64,000 nt of DNA from Paenibacillus sp. JQZ6Y-1 (GCF_040719145.1 NZ_JBFDUZ010000001.1:3185548-3249547), one strand, 5' to 3'; shown: positions 29,181 to 38,831, numbered from the stretch's first letter. Numbers and translations: made by a program. The notes: a model not told the origin generated them from the sequence alone.

Positions 29181-30503
29181 CTATTTATTATTACCCCGTC
29201 GCCGCTCCTGATTGAGCTTAATCTTCGACTCATTCCCCTGCTCGGTCGCTTTGTAAAATACGCGTCCTGACAGATGTTTCGGCAGGTACTCCTGCTTCAC
29301 ATAATGATTCGGGAAATTATGTGGATACTGGTAGCCTTCATGCCCCAGCTTCTCCGCTCCCTTGTAATGCGTATCCCGCAAATGTAGCGGAACCTCTGCC
29401 GACTTGATCTCATCAATCGCCGCCATCGCACTGGAAATGGCAGTATACACCGCATTGGACTTCGGACTTTCCACTGCAAACAAAATCGCCTGCGCGATAT
29501 TCAGCTTCGCTTCTGGCCAACCGTTTGTACGATACGCATCCAGCGCGCCCAGTGCTTGCACCATTGCCTGCGGATTCGCAAGCCCGATATCCTCACTGCT
29601 GGCAGCGATGAGACGACGGATAAAGGTCATCGGGTCCATGCCTAGCTTCTCCACCGCATAGAAAAACCAGAACAGCGCTGCATCACTGGAACCGCGAATA
29701 CTTTTATGAAAAGCGGACAATACATCGTACTGAGTCGACTCATCCGCGCGTACGGTTGGACGACGGATCGATTCCTCCGCCACCTCGACCGTCAGATGCA
29801 CCGTACCGTCTGACTGCGGCGGTGTCGTCAGTGCTGCCAGCTCTAGCGCATTGAGCGCACGGCGAATATCTCCATTTGCCATCGAAGCGATATGCTCTAG
29901 AGCTGGTTCATCCACCTGCAACTCCATAAACCCCAATCCTTTGTCGCTATCTTCTAGCGCACGGTGCATGGCGATTAGCGAATGCTCCTTGTTGAGCGGG
30001 TGTAGCTGGAACAGCGTCGAACGACTCATCAAGGCGCCATTCACATAGTGGAACGGATTCTCCGTCGTCGCCCCAATAAAGATAATCGTACCCTTCTCTA
30101 CTGCTGGCAGTAGCGCATCCTGACGGGAGCTGTTAAACCGATGCACCTCATCCAGAAACAGAATCGTTTTGGTTCCGTATAGCGATTTATTGTTATGCGC
30201 GCGCTCAATAACTTCACGCACTTCTTTGACTGTGGCATCAACGGCATTCAGACGAACAAACTCGCCCTGAGTATGCTTGGAAATGATATGCGCAAGCGTC
30301 GTCTTGCCACATCCCGGCGGACCATACAGGATGATCGACGATACCTGATCCGCCTCAATCGCACGACGCAGCAGCTTACCCGGCCCGACAATATCCTCCT
30401 GCCCGATATACTCATCCAGCGATTGCGGACGCATCCGATCGGCAAGCACACCCATGCTGTCAGACGCATCATTGTGTTGTTCATTAAAGGAGAACAAATC
30501 CAT
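29181..30503 (-). CDS. rarA: replication-associated recombination protein A (YrvN/MgsA)
   Basis: 440-aa AAA+ ATPase related to clamp loaders and RuvB that acts at stalled replication forks. MRPQSLDEYIGQE is at the start, Walker A GPPGCGKT at 61-68, Walker B LFLDEVHRFN, sensor region GATTENP, and the C-terminal oligomerisation domain has DPMTFIRRLIAASSEDIGLANP and HYKGAEKLGHEGYQYPHNFPNHYV. The ATG at 30503 has AAGGATGTGAT upstream. It lies next to cymR in B. subtilis; here 9.5 kb of other genes separate the two. Confidence 0.95.
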   Translation of the reverse strand: MDLFSFNEQHNDASDSMGVLADRMRPQSLDEYIGQEDIVGPGKLLRRAIEADQVSSIILYGPPGCGKTTLAHIISKHTQGEFVRLNAVDATVKEVREVIERAHNNKSLYGTKTILFLDEVHRFNSSRQDALLPAVEKGTIIFIGATTENPFHYVNGALMSRSTLFQLHPLNKEHSLIAMHRALEDSDKGLGFMELQVDEPALEHIASMANGDIRRALNALELAALTTPPQSDGTVHLTVEVAEESIRRPTVRADESTQYDVLSAFHKSIRGSSDAALFWFFYAVEKLGMDPMTFIRRLIAASSEDIGLANPQAMVQALGALDAYRTNGWPEAKLNIAQAILFAVESPKSNAVYTAISSAMAAIDEIKSAEVPLHLRDTHYKGAEKLGHEGYQYPHNFPNHYVKQEYLPKHLSGRVFYKATEQGNESKIKLNQERRRGNNK

Positions 30504-30698
30504 ATCATCACATCCTTACATAAGATGGGTATCGAATACTTCCAACCTATCTATTTTACCACTATGCACACCTATTGAAAAAGAAAAGAAGCTCTGCTGT
30601 CGATTGACAAGCAGAACTTCAAAGATACGAAGATGGGAAACAAACCGAACGGATACACTTATACAGAATGCTGTACCCGATTGGCTACAGCCAAGCTG

Positions 30699-32861
30699 TT
30701 ATACTTGTGAATGGCTATGTTCTGTTTCCGGTTGACGCACATACTCCGGTAGATCATCACCATGCAGCAGCCACAGTTCGTGCAAGGCACGCGTACAGCC
30801 GACATATAGCAGTCTTGCGTCCCACGGATCATTGCGATAATGCTGCGCATCCACATCCGTCAGCATAACTGCGTCAAACTCCAATCCTTTGGACAGATAC
30901 ACTGGTAAAATAGAATGCCCGCCCTGATACGTCGCTTTCCCGCCGTCGATCAGATTCAGCTCCAATCCGGCGCTGGTCAGCTGTTCATGTAGCTCCTTCG
31001 CTTCATGCAGCGTACGGGTCAAAATAGCGCTGGTGCGGAATTGTTTGCCCTGTAATTCCTGCCAGTGAGCGATGATGGTATCCACGCGCTGATCGCCTGA
31101 GCATGGTAGCATGCGCACCGGATCACCACTGCGGAATACTGGCACAGCGGTAATCCCATTACGTACACCATGCTCTAGAATGATATTGGCAAACTCAATA
31201 ATCTCCATCGTCGACCGATAGCTTCGCGTCAGTGGAAAATAGTCCGTCTGCTCCTGCGGGAACAACGTACTCATCTCTTCCCACGCATGTACACCGCGAT
31301 ACGCATGAATGCCCTGCGACAGATCGCCCAGAATCGTAAAGGAACCGCCACGTACATACAGATTCAATAGCGCCACATGAAAAGGCGAGAAATCCTGCGC
31401 TTCGTCAATGACCACATGGTCAAAGCGCTGGTTGCCGTCCATCTCGTTCAGCAGCGTATGAATATACACCAGTGCTGGCAAATCCTCATCGCGGAAACGA
31501 TCTTTTTTCAGCTCGACCGAGACGGCTTTGAGCATACCATCCGGTAATTCATTCCAAAGCGGTTCCAGTTGTTCCGCAGTAAGTGTACTTTTGCTTGCTT
31601 TGAATAGCTGCTTGTACAGCGCCAACGGCTCGTATTTGGGCCACTTGTTGGCATACGCTTTTTCGCGCTGAGTCGCTTTCTTTTTACGCTCCTTGCGAAT
31701 GGTTTCGGAAGGTGCTTTTTTCAAACGCATTTCTACCCAGCGATGCACGCGCGCCAGTACGCGCTCTTTGCGTTTAGCTAGCGGATAGGGGCGATACTCG
31801 ACATTGTACCACTCCAGAATCTCTTCCCGCTTCAGCACCGCGCCATCCCATGGACTGAAATCCATATCTGGCACTGCTACCTGCTCTAGCAGCTCTACAT
31901 ACCGTTCCAACAGCTGCATAAAGGCAAGCGAGCCTTTGTAGCGAGAAGGCGTACCGTCATGCACATCCGGTCGATCCGACCGTTCAAACCACTGCTCGTA
32001 CGTGTCGGATGTCGGTACTAGCTTCAGATCGCTTTCCAGCAATTGCTGCGCCCAATCGGCAAATGTGCTCTGCTGAATATCGCCTACACCCAGCTCTGGC
32101 AGCACTTCGGAGATATAATCCAGAAACATATTATTCGGTGCAAAAATAATCATTTTCTCTGCGGATACCTGCTCTTGATACTGGTACAGCAGAAACGCAA
32201 GTCGATGCAGGGCGACGGTTGTTTTTCCACTACCGGCGACGCCCTGAATGATGAGTGCGGTATTCTTCACCGCGCGGATGATACGATCCTGCTCCGCTTG
32301 AATAGTAGACACGATATCTCGCAGCTTGTTGTCCTTGTTCTCACCCAGACGGTACACCAGAAACTCGTCCGTCACCACCGGCTCAGTGCTATGACGATCA
32401 TACGTATCGGCAAGCCGTTCCAGCTCACGCTGACGGATGACTAGATTTCGTTTCAAATACACAAGCCCTTGCACCAAGCCTTCCGGCGCTTCATACTCCG
32501 CTATCTCCTCGCCGCCGGTAAACGAGTAAAACAGACTGGCAACCGGTGCTCGCCAATCCACGACGAGCGGCTGCTCGTCAATTTCCGATTTGCCGACCCC
32601 TACTTTGCCGATATACAATGGACGACGTTCGCCATCCTCTCCCTCAGCAAAATCAAGTCGACCAAAATAAGGTTCCCGTGCGCTCTTTGCCAGTGTCTGG
32701 CGCTGCTGCTCCCGACCTGCTTCCAATACCTGCTCGGTAAAGTCATGCCCGGTGTAAACCGGAATGCCGGTTAACCGTTGAAGCTGTGTATCCACCTCAT
32801 CCAGCGTGAGCCTCAGTTTCTCCTGCTCTTCTTGATAGGCACTTTGAAAATCCTTGTCCAT
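30699..32861 (-). CDS. helD: HelD-type RNA polymerase recycling ATPase (UvrD-like SF1)
   Basis: 720 aa. An N-terminal coiled coil (residues 1-60) is followed by the HelD-specific YIGKVGV and VDWRAPV segments (about 83-107), Walker A GVAGSGKT (207-214), an inserted basic helical region (about 380-430, RKERKKKATQREKAY) and the second motor half with VIDEAQDFSPFHVALL. This layout matches HelD, which removes stalled RNA polymerase from DNA, rather than PcrA/UvrD. TAGGAGG lies 9 nt before the ATG. It separates rarA from tcdA, which are neighbours in B. subtilis. Confidence 0.9.
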   Translation of the reverse strand: MDKDFQSAYQEEQEKLRLTLDEVDTQLQRLTGIPVYTGHDFTEQVLEAGREQQRQTLAKSAREPYFGRLDFAEGEDGERRPLYIGKVGVGKSEIDEQPLVVDWRAPVASLFYSFTGGEEIAEYEAPEGLVQGLVYLKRNLVIRQRELERLADTYDRHSTEPVVTDEFLVYRLGENKDNKLRDIVSTIQAEQDRIIRAVKNTALIIQGVAGSGKTTVALHRLAFLLYQYQEQVSAEKMIIFAPNNMFLDYISEVLPELGVGDIQQSTFADWAQQLLESDLKLVPTSDTYEQWFERSDRPDVHDGTPSRYKGSLAFMQLLERYVELLEQVAVPDMDFSPWDGAVLKREEILEWYNVEYRPYPLAKRKERVLARVHRWVEMRLKKAPSETIRKERKKKATQREKAYANKWPKYEPLALYKQLFKASKSTLTAEQLEPLWNELPDGMLKAVSVELKKDRFRDEDLPALVYIHTLLNEMDGNQRFDHVVIDEAQDFSPFHVALLNLYVRGGSFTILGDLSQGIHAYRGVHAWEEMSTLFPQEQTDYFPLTRSYRSTMEIIEFANIILEHGVRNGITAVPVFRSGDPVRMLPCSGDQRVDTIIAHWQELQGKQFRTSAILTRTLHEAKELHEQLTSAGLELNLIDGGKATYQGGHSILPVYLSKGLEFDAVMLTDVDAQHYRNDPWDARLLYVGCTRALHELWLLHGDDLPEYVRQPETEHSHSQV

Positions 32862-33219
32862 TTCAGTTGCCTCCTAAGAAATCTATAATGTCCCCGTCCG
32901 GCAAATAACAAGCAAAAAGCACACACAGCGCCGCCCCTATGCCAATCGGCAGGAGCAGAACTAGGTGTACTCTTTTCAAGTTCGCGCTTTGACTATGGTT
33001 TTCGCCATATTTTATCCGTGCATATTCGTGGTATGCACTCCGGAACAAAGGATGTTCAGTTTATCACAAAGAGATGGGGAATGCTAGCTGTATTCTTTTT
33101 TTACATAAATTGGGCGCTGCTACGTTATCCATAGATGACAACGTAGCAGCGCCAATACATACACATAGCAGTATATCTTACCAAGACGCCGTATAAACAC
33201 CTACAGCATCATTATCGTT
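32862..33219. other. intergenic region between helD and tcdA
   Basis: Apart from the doubtful small frame, it holds a perfect 14-bp inverted repeat GGCGCTGCTACGTT/AACGTAGCAGCGCC (33113-33126, 33140-33153). It lies just past tcdA on the minus strand. No T run follows on that strand, so termination there is uncertain. Confidence 0.5.
32863..33048 (-). CDS. possible small membrane protein upstream of helD
   Basis: 61-codon frame ending TGA one base before the helD ATG. It encodes a hydrophilic N-terminus and one hydrophobic helix (VLLLPIGIGAALCVLFACYL). The only usable start is TTG at 33048 and I see no good ribosome site, so it may be a chance frame. The helD ribosome site lies inside its last codons, which would give translational coupling if it is real. 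Confidence 0.25.
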   Translation of the reverse strand: MFRSAYHEYARIKYGENHSQSANLKRVHLVLLLPIGIGAALCVLFACYLPDGDIIDFLGGN

Positions 33220-33975
33220 TTACAGTTCAATTCCGTGCTTTTCCAGCAGTTCACGAACGGTCACGCTCACCATGATCAGACCAGCAACTGGCGGGACAAA
33301 CGCGTTACTTGCTGGTGGTTGTTTCGCTTTGCGAATCTCTGGTGCATTTTCAGGAACGATCTTCTGGGTCACATCCTGACGCGGTTTTTTCGGCTCCTCA
33401 GTCGAGAAGACAACCTTCACGCCTTTGCGAATGCCATCTTTACGCAGCTTTGTGCGTACGACGCGAGCGATCGGGTCCATATGGGTTTTGGAAATATCGG
33501 CGACTTGGAAGCGAGTCGGATCGATTTTGTTAGCAGCACCCATACTGGAAATGATCGGAATATTGCGCTTCAGACACTCTTTGATCAGATGGACTTTGTA
33601 AATGATCGTATCCGACGCGTCGATGACATAATCCAGATCGTATTTGAACAGCTCCTCATACGTCTCTTCCGTGTAAAACATATTCAGTGCAATCGCATCA
33701 CATTCTGGGTTAATCAGCTTGGCGCGCTCAACCATCAGGTCTGCCTTTTTCTGACCGACGGTGGTGGTCAGTGCATGAATCTGGCGGTTGATGTTTGTGA
33801 TGTCCACGACATCCTTGTCGATCAGAATGATGCGACCAACGCCAGTACGTGCCAGCGCTTCAACGGCAATGGAACCAACGCCGCCGATACCGAGTACAGC
33901 AACGGTGCTATTTTTCATCACTTCAATACCTTCTGGTCCAAACGCAAGCTCGGTACGAGAAAATTGATTTAGCAT
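33220..33975 (-). CDS. tcdA: tRNA threonylcarbamoyladenosine dehydratase (YrvM/TcdA)
   Basis: 251-aa E1-like adenylating enzyme that cyclises t6A37 to ct6A in tRNA. The nucleotide-binding motif is VAVLGIGGVGSIAVEALAR; VVDITNINRQIHAL and the adenylation-site region DYVIDASDTIIYKVHLI follow. There is one C-terminal hydrophobic helix (FVPPVAGLIMVSVTV). Length is typical for the family. It lies downstream of aspS as in B. subtilis, with a 241-bp gap. Confidence 0.94.
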   Translation of the reverse strand: MLNQFSRTELAFGPEGIEVMKNSTVAVLGIGGVGSIAVEALARTGVGRIILIDKDVVDITNINRQIHALTTTVGQKKADLMVERAKLINPECDAIALNMFYTEETYEELFKYDLDYVIDASDTIIYKVHLIKECLKRNIPIISSMGAANKIDPTRFQVADISKTHMDPIARVVRTKLRKDGIRKGVKVVFSTEEPKKPRQDVTQKIVPENAPEIRKAKQPPASNAFVPPVAGLIMVSVTVRELLEKHGIEL

Positions 33976-34216
33976 ACATAAGCTCCTTTCGCTTTCGATC
34001 TATCTGTTGATCAAGCTCTGCCTGTTCATTGGCATGTTATGTTCTATTAACCGCTATACGAAATCTCATTCAAAGGATACCGCGTACACCGAAGAATGTT
34101 AACGCCTCATAGCATGGGTTAACCCCCATATCCGGCATGATACCGGACACAGGGGTTGGGTAGAAATAGAATCCAAACCAATATAAAAGTCAGTCATTCC
34201 ACTCAGACAGCTGGAA

Positions 34217-35998
34217 TTAGTTTTTGTCGATCACTGGCTTTTTCGGAGCCAGACGGATATGCAGGTCTTCCAGTTGAGCTTGGTCGACTGGTGCTGGTGC
34301 ATCCATAAGCAGGTCGGTTGCGCTTGCCGTTTTCGGGAAAGCAATCGTTTCGCGCAGGTTGGTGCGACCAGCCAGCAGCATCACGAGACGGTCAAGACCG
34401 AAGGCAATACCGCCGTGTGGTGGCGTACCATATTCAAACGCATCCATCAGGAAGCCGAATTGCTCGCGTGCTGCTTCTGGTGTGAAGCCGAGCATTTCGA
34501 ACATTTTCTCTTGCAGATCGCGTTGGTAAATACGTTGGGAACCGCCGCCCACTTCGTAGCCGTTCAGTACGATATCGTATGCTTGTGCGCGGATTTTGCC
34601 TGGATCGGTGTTGAACAGTTCCAAATCTTCTTCGTATGGACGGGTGAACGGATGATGCTCCGCTACATAGCGCTTGGATGTCTCGTCGTAACCGAGCAGT
34701 GGGAAGTCCACAACCCATGCGAATTTGTATGCTTTGTCGTCGATCAGACCGAGGTCACGACCGATTTTCAGACGCATTGCGCCCAGTACATCAGCAACGA
34801 CTTTTTTGGTATCTGCGGAGAACAACAGCAGATCGCCTTCTTCGGCATTGGTCGTTTCACGCAGCTGTTGAATCTCGTCTTCGCCGAGGAATTTCACGAT
34901 TGGACCGCGGAATTCGCCTTCTTTGACTTGAATCCATGCCAGACCTTTCGCACCGTAACGCTTCGCGTATGGTTCTAGACTGTCGATTTCTTTCCGTGTC
35001 CATGTACCGCAGCCTTTCGCGTTGAGTACTTTGACTTCGCCGCCTTTTTCAATCACAGTTGCGAACACCTTCGCACCACTGTTAGCAACGATATGGCTAA
35101 CGTTTACCAGTTCCAGACCGAAGCGCAGATCCGGTTTGTCAGAGCCGTATTTGTCCATTGCTTCTGCATGAGTGATACGTTGGAATGGAACTGGGATGTC
35201 CACGTTGATGGTTTCTTTGAACAGACGCACCATCAGTTGCTCCATCATACCCAGCAGCTCATCACGATCTACAAAGGAAGTCTCGATGTCGACCTGCGTA
35301 AATTCAGGCTGACGATCCGCACGCAGATCCTCGTCACGGAAACAACGAGCAATTTGGTAATACCGTTCCAGACCACTCACCATCAGCAGCTGTTTGTAAA
35401 TTTGTGGCGATTGTGGCAGTGCGAAGAATTCGCCTTCGTGCACACGGCTTGGTACGAGATAGTCACGCGCGCCTTCCGGTGTACTCTTTGTCAGGATTGG
35501 CGTTTCTACATCGATAAAGCCTTGCTCATCGAGGAAGTCACGGAATACTTTCGTCGCTTTGGAGCGCAGAATGAGCGTCTGCTGCATTTCAGGACGACGC
35601 AGGTCCAGATAGCGATATTTCATACGCAGCGATTCGTCTACCTCTACCCCATCTTCGATAAAGAATGGCGGAGTTTTCGCTGCATTGATCACTTCGATTT
35701 CGGTAATACGTACTTCGATATCGCCCGTTGGCAGGTTCGCGTTGATTGTTTCTTCGTCACGGCGAACAACTTCACCTTTAACAGACAATACATATTCACT
35801 ACGGACACGATCAGCGATTTGCAGTGCATCGCCGGAGTACGACGGGTTGAATACGATCTGTACGATTCCGCTGCGATCGCGCAAATCGATAAATAGTACG
35901 CCCCCTAAGTCACGACGAGTTTGCACCCATCCATTCAATGTTACTGTCTCGCCGATGTTGTCGGCGGTCAGCTTTCCGCAGTTATGAGTCCTTAACAT
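34217..35998 (-). CDS. aspS: aspartyl-tRNA synthetase
   Basis: 593-aa bacterial-type AspRS charging tRNA-Asp. Order: N-terminal OB-fold anticodon domain ([27 protein letters not shown]), class II catalytic core with FLDVETP-like [25 protein letters not shown] and [14 protein letters not shown], the bacterial GAD insertion, then [14 protein letters not shown] (motif 3). [18 protein letters not shown] is motif 2. It follows hisS by 153 bp without a clear terminator and is probably under the hisS T-box as well. Confidence 0.97.
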   Translation of the reverse strand: MLRTHNCGKLTADNIGETVTLNGWVQTRRDLGGVLFIDLRDRSGIVQIVFNPSYSGDALQIADRVRSEYVLSVKGEVVRRDEETINANLPTGDIEVRITEIEVINAAKTPPFFIEDGVEVDESLRMKYRYLDLRRPEMQQTLILRSKATKVFRDFLDEQGFIDVETPILTKSTPEGARDYLVPSRVHEGEFFALPQSPQIYKQLLMVSGLERYYQIARCFRDEDLRADRQPEFTQVDIETSFVDRDELLGMMEQLMVRLFKETINVDIPVPFQRITHAEAMDKYGSDKPDLRFGLELVNVSHIVANSGAKVFATVIEKGGEVKVLNAKGCGTWTRKEIDSLEPYAKRYGAKGLAWIQVKEGEFRGPIVKFLGEDEIQQLRETTNAEEGDLLLFSADTKKVVADVLGAMRLKIGRDLGLIDDKAYKFAWVVDFPLLGYDETSKRYVAEHHPFTRPYEEDLELFNTDPGKIRAQAYDIVLNGYEVGGGSQRIYQRDLQEKMFEMLGFTPEAAREQFGFLMDAFEYGTPPHGGIAFGLDRLVMLLAGRTNLRETIAFPKTASATDLLMDAPAPVDQAQLEDLHIRLAPKKPVIDKN

Positions 35999-36151
35999 AT
36001 TACATTCTCCTTTTATGATGAAATATACATCCCGCTGGATTTGGCTGCTGTGTAATAAGCAATACCAGCGAGTTGGTGGTCATACATAGAAGCGTAAGAA
36101 CCGAAACATTCGGTGCTTAACAGCTCATGGTTTTTTACTAACGTATTGTTT

Positions 36152-37396
36152 TTATTTCAGGTGATTCGCCAGCTCTGCCAGCTTAACGGTTTGCTGGTCG
36201 CCTGTTGCCATATGCTTGAGTGCGATTTCGCCGTTTGCCAGCTCATCATCACCTAGAATGGCGGTGTAGCGCGCTTCTAGACGGTCAGCGGATTTCATTT
36301 GAGCCTTCATTTTGCGACCCAGATAATCGCGTTCTGCCGCAAAGCCGAGTGTACGTAGCTTGAATAGCTGTTTCACTGTTTCTTTCTCAGCAGCTTCGCC
36401 GAGTGCAATTAAATAGACGTCCAGCGGCTTGCTTGCTGGTACTTCTACACCCTGACTTTCCAAAATTAACTGCAAACGCTCCATCCCGATTCCAAAGCCG
36501 ATACCCGGTTGTTCCGGTCCGCCCACTTCAGAAACGAGTTTGTTATAGCGTCCGCCGCCGCCAATCGTATCGATGGCGCCGATGCCTTGCGCTTTGTATT
36601 CAAACGCCGTATGCGTGTAATAATCTAGTCCACGCACCAGTCGTTCGTTGACGGTATAGTCAATCTCCATCGCTGTCAGATAATCCCGTACCTGCTGGAA
36701 GTACGCACGACTGTCTTCATCGAGACTATCCAAAATGGATGGTGCGCCGACAAATTTGTCCTGATCCACTTTACAGTCGAGTACACGCATTGGATTGCGT
36801 TCCATCCGGTGCTGGCAATCTTTGCACAGTGTATCTTTCATCGGACGCAGGAAGCCGAGCAATGCTTCGTTATAAGCGGCACGCGTCTCCGACGTTCCGA
36901 CCGAGTTGATTTCCACTGTGACATCCTTCAAGCCCAGCTCTTTGAAAAACTCCAATCCGAGTGCGATCACTTCTACATCAATCGCCGGATCGACCGAACC
37001 GAATGCCTCCACGCCGAATTGGTGGAATTGACGATAACGTCCAGCCTGCGGACGCTCATACCGGAACATTGGTCCCATGTAATACAGCTTCGTCACATCC
37101 GGCAGTCCGTACAGCTTGTTCTCCGCATACGCGCGAACAACGCCAGCCGTGCCTTCTGGACGCAACGTCATGCTGCGGCCGCCCTTGTCTTCAAAGGTGT
37201 ACATTTCCTTTTGTACCACATCAGTTGTTTCGCCAACGCCACGCTGGAACAACTCGGTTTGCTCAAACAGCGGTGTACGAATCTCACGGTAATTGAACCG
37301 TCTGCACATCTCTCTTGCTTTTTCCTCGACATACTGCCATTTCTCCACAGTGCCTGGTAGAAAATCCTGCGTGCCTGTCGGTTTTTGAAACGCCAT
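36152..37396 (-). CDS. hisS: histidyl-tRNA synthetase
   Basis: 414-aa class II synthetase. The start MAFQKPTGTQDFLPG has the family PxGTxDxxP motif. Motif 2 is YMGPMFRYERPQAGRYRQFHQFG; the histidine-specific motif RGLDYYTHTAFEY and motif 3 GIGFGIGMERL follow, then the C-terminal anticodon-binding domain. The ATG at 37396 has GAAGGAGGAG upstream. The gene is preceded by a T-box leader; by its specifier that leader appears to monitor tRNA-Asp rather than tRNA-His. Confidence 0.97.
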   Translation of the reverse strand: MAFQKPTGTQDFLPGTVEKWQYVEEKAREMCRRFNYREIRTPLFEQTELFQRGVGETTDVVQKEMYTFEDKGGRSMTLRPEGTAGVVRAYAENKLYGLPDVTKLYYMGPMFRYERPQAGRYRQFHQFGVEAFGSVDPAIDVEVIALGLEFFKELGLKDVTVEINSVGTSETRAAYNEALLGFLRPMKDTLCKDCQHRMERNPMRVLDCKVDQDKFVGAPSILDSLDEDSRAYFQQVRDYLTAMEIDYTVNERLVRGLDYYTHTAFEYKAQGIGAIDTIGGGGRYNKLVSEVGGPEQPGIGFGIGMERLQLILESQGVEVPASKPLDVYLIALGEAAEKETVKQLFKLRTLGFAAERDYLGRKMKAQMKSADRLEARYTAILGDDELANGEIALKHMATGDQQTVKLAELANHLK

Positions 37397-37463
37397 AATT
37401 GCTCCTCCTTCAATCAGCTGAAGACCAGTGACTGTTCCTGATGACTTTTTATTTTAAAAACAC

Positions 37464-37890
37464 AAAAAGCCCCACGTCACTGTTTTTACTTGCAAAACAG
37501 GGACGAGGGACTGGATTTACCATTCACCCGTGGTGCCACCCACATTTCGAATGCTGCCGTGGATACGGTACTCCGATCATCTAGATCGGTACACATTCGC
37601 TTCATTAAGCGGTTAACGCCCGCTGACTACGCATGAGGTTACTTGGATTCCAAAAGCGGCATATTATTCAGACCATTTCGTCTGATCCTACGGCGTTCTG
37701 CAACCTGTGCAGATCCGTCATTGCCTGCTTTTCTATCTTTCACACCATGTTCTCGGGGAGGTCTTTTCGCACCGTCGTCCAGGGATTCCTTGCAGCCCAA
37801 GGGAATGCCTCTCTTTTTCCAAAATGGAACTGTCCGTTGTCGGTGGTACTTTTCCCGTCCATGAATCGTTCATACAGTTTTGCCTAACAT
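37464..37890 (-). ncRNA. T-box leader of hisS-aspS, specifier GAC (Asp)
   Basis: On the minus strand the T-box core GTGGGTGGCACCACGGG (37526-37542) lies before an intrinsic terminator (37464-37512; TCCCTCGTCCCTGTTTT paired with AAAACAGTGACGTGGGG, then TTTTT). Stem I shows AGTA opposite GAA (the K-turn motif) and a CACCG/CGGTG helix. Directly above it a loop carries GAC-G (specifier GAC at 37777-37779). Specifier GAC is an aspartate codon. The T-box UGGC has C opposite the discriminator, which fits G73 of tRNA-Asp and not C73 of tRNA-His. Uncharged tRNA should stabilise the antiterminator and raise expression. Confidence 0.92.
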
Positions 37891-37892
37891 AT

Positions 37893-37901
37893 AGTATACC
37901 A
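37893..37901 (-). promoter_or_regulatory. extended -10 promoter of the hisS T-box leader
   Basis: Minus strand TGGTATACT (TGn plus TATACT). No good -35 is present at 16-18 nt, which fits an extended -10 promoter. The start is predicted near 37886, at the base of Stem I. Confidence 0.6.
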
Positions 37902-38012
37902 TCTGGCAGCTGTTCAAGCACTACTTTCTTGCTTTATTTTACGAGACAGCTCCATGTTATATTTACCGATTGTAATGAAGTGCTGTGTTAAAGTCAATAC
38001 TTTTCAGACAAA

Positions 38013-38040
38013 GAAAAAACCTGCAGCAACGGGCTGCAGG
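38013..38040 (-). terminator. intrinsic terminator downstream of an unidentified minus-strand transcript
   Basis: On the minus strand CCTGCAG/CTGCAGG is followed by T6. The nearest upstream gene on that strand ends at 38373 and already has two other hairpins in between. Confidence 0.7.
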
Positions 38041-38157
38041 CCAACAAGTATGTTAAAAGGGGGTCATGGGTTCATTATAGAGGGTGTTTGTTAAGAGAAG
38101 ATGTTTCCTATATTACAGTTTTATTACAATAGGTATAACATGATCGGTCAGATGCCT

Positions 38158-38190
38158 GAAAAGCCTGTAAAATCAAGGGGTTTTACAGGC
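38158..38190 (-). terminator. second hairpin in the 38 kb intergenic region
   Basis: A perfect 9-bp arm pair CCTGTAAAA/TTTTACAGG (38164-38172, 38181-38189) with TTTTC after it on the minus strand. It is a weak terminator or a transcript-end structure. Confidence 0.45.
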
Positions 38191-38236
38191 AAGCAAGCAT
38201 AGAGATCGAATGCGAAACGAAGTCAAAAACAGGCAA

Positions 38237-38266
38237 ATAAAAAAGCCCGGATCGCATTCCGGGCTT
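38237..38266 (-). terminator. Rho-independent terminator after the 38.4 kb stress-type gene
   Basis: AAGCCCGG/CCGGGCTT stem (38259-38266 with 38243-38250) followed by TTTTTTATTT on the minus strand. Confidence 0.85.
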
Positions 38267-38372
38267 GGGTTCATATCGCCAAATGACATCAGCACGTTCT
38301 ATACCGATCGTCATTGAAGCGATCAGATGGCTCATGTTGGGATCACTTGCTGTTTGGTGCTTTATATTCACA

Positions 38373-38831
38373 CTACTCCAGTACTTCTACAAATGCGTTA
38401 TTCGTACGCAGTTTTTGTACTACGCTCTCCACATCTGCTTCCATCACGGTAGCGGACAGTACATATTTCAGATCGTCATAGTCTTTGTCAGTCGCGCCAA
38501 GCGCGCTCCACGCATCGGCATCGTCGCGGTCACGGCGATTCGCTGTATCATCATCCGTGACTTCGTTGCGTTTGCCATCCTCGTCGATAATTGCTGTTGG
38601 CGGTACAATCGTACCCGGACCAACACCAGCAGATACGCCAGAAGCGTTACCGCCACCAGCTGTACCACCTGCATTCAACGGGATAAGTGGAACAAGCACA
38701 CGACTGCCTTGACTGATCTGTTTATCAAGACGTCCCACTTCCAAATTTTTAACGTTGAATGTCTGCAATGACGTTTGTGCGCCTTGTGCCTGATCTTCGG
38801 TACGGAAATAAGCTTGAATATGCTGAGTCAT
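38373..38831 (-). CDS. conserved hypothetical protein, two-half fold with Gly-rich linker
   Basis: 152 aa. I chose the ATG at 38831 because GAGGAGG lies upstream. The N-terminal 35 residues (HIQAYFRTEDQAQGAQTSLQ) and C-terminal 35 residues (YVLSATVMEADVESVVQKLR) look like the two parts of one alpha/beta domain. They are separated by a Gly/Ala/Ser linker and an Asp/Arg-rich stretch (DDDTANRRDRDDADAW). It resembles general-stress proteins of Bacillales in style, but I cannot name the family. It has its own terminator and lies next to a DJ-1/PfpI gene, in the same direction, 72 bp away. Confidence 0.75.
   Translation of the reverse strand: MTQHIQAYFRTEDQAQGAQTSLQTFNVKNLEVGRLDKQISQGSRVLVPLIPLNAGGTAGGGNASGVSAGVGPGTIVPPTAIIDEDGKRNEVTDDDTANRRDRDDADAWSALGATDKDYDDLKYVLSATVMEADVESVVQKLRTNNAFVEVLE

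Noticed and set aside
33976..34216. 6S RNA gene in the aspS-tcdA gap
   Set aside because: A 6S RNA lies near this position in B. subtilis as I recall, but I could not find its long bulged hairpin here; only a short CCGG-centred inverted repeat is visible.
35093..35896. 267-codon plus-strand frame antisense to aspS
   Set aside because: Shadow of the aspS codon pattern; no ribosome site or recognisable domain.
37633..37991. Plus-strand frames of 73-94 codons
   Set aside because: They lie opposite the T-box leader, whose RNA motifs explain the sequence constraint.
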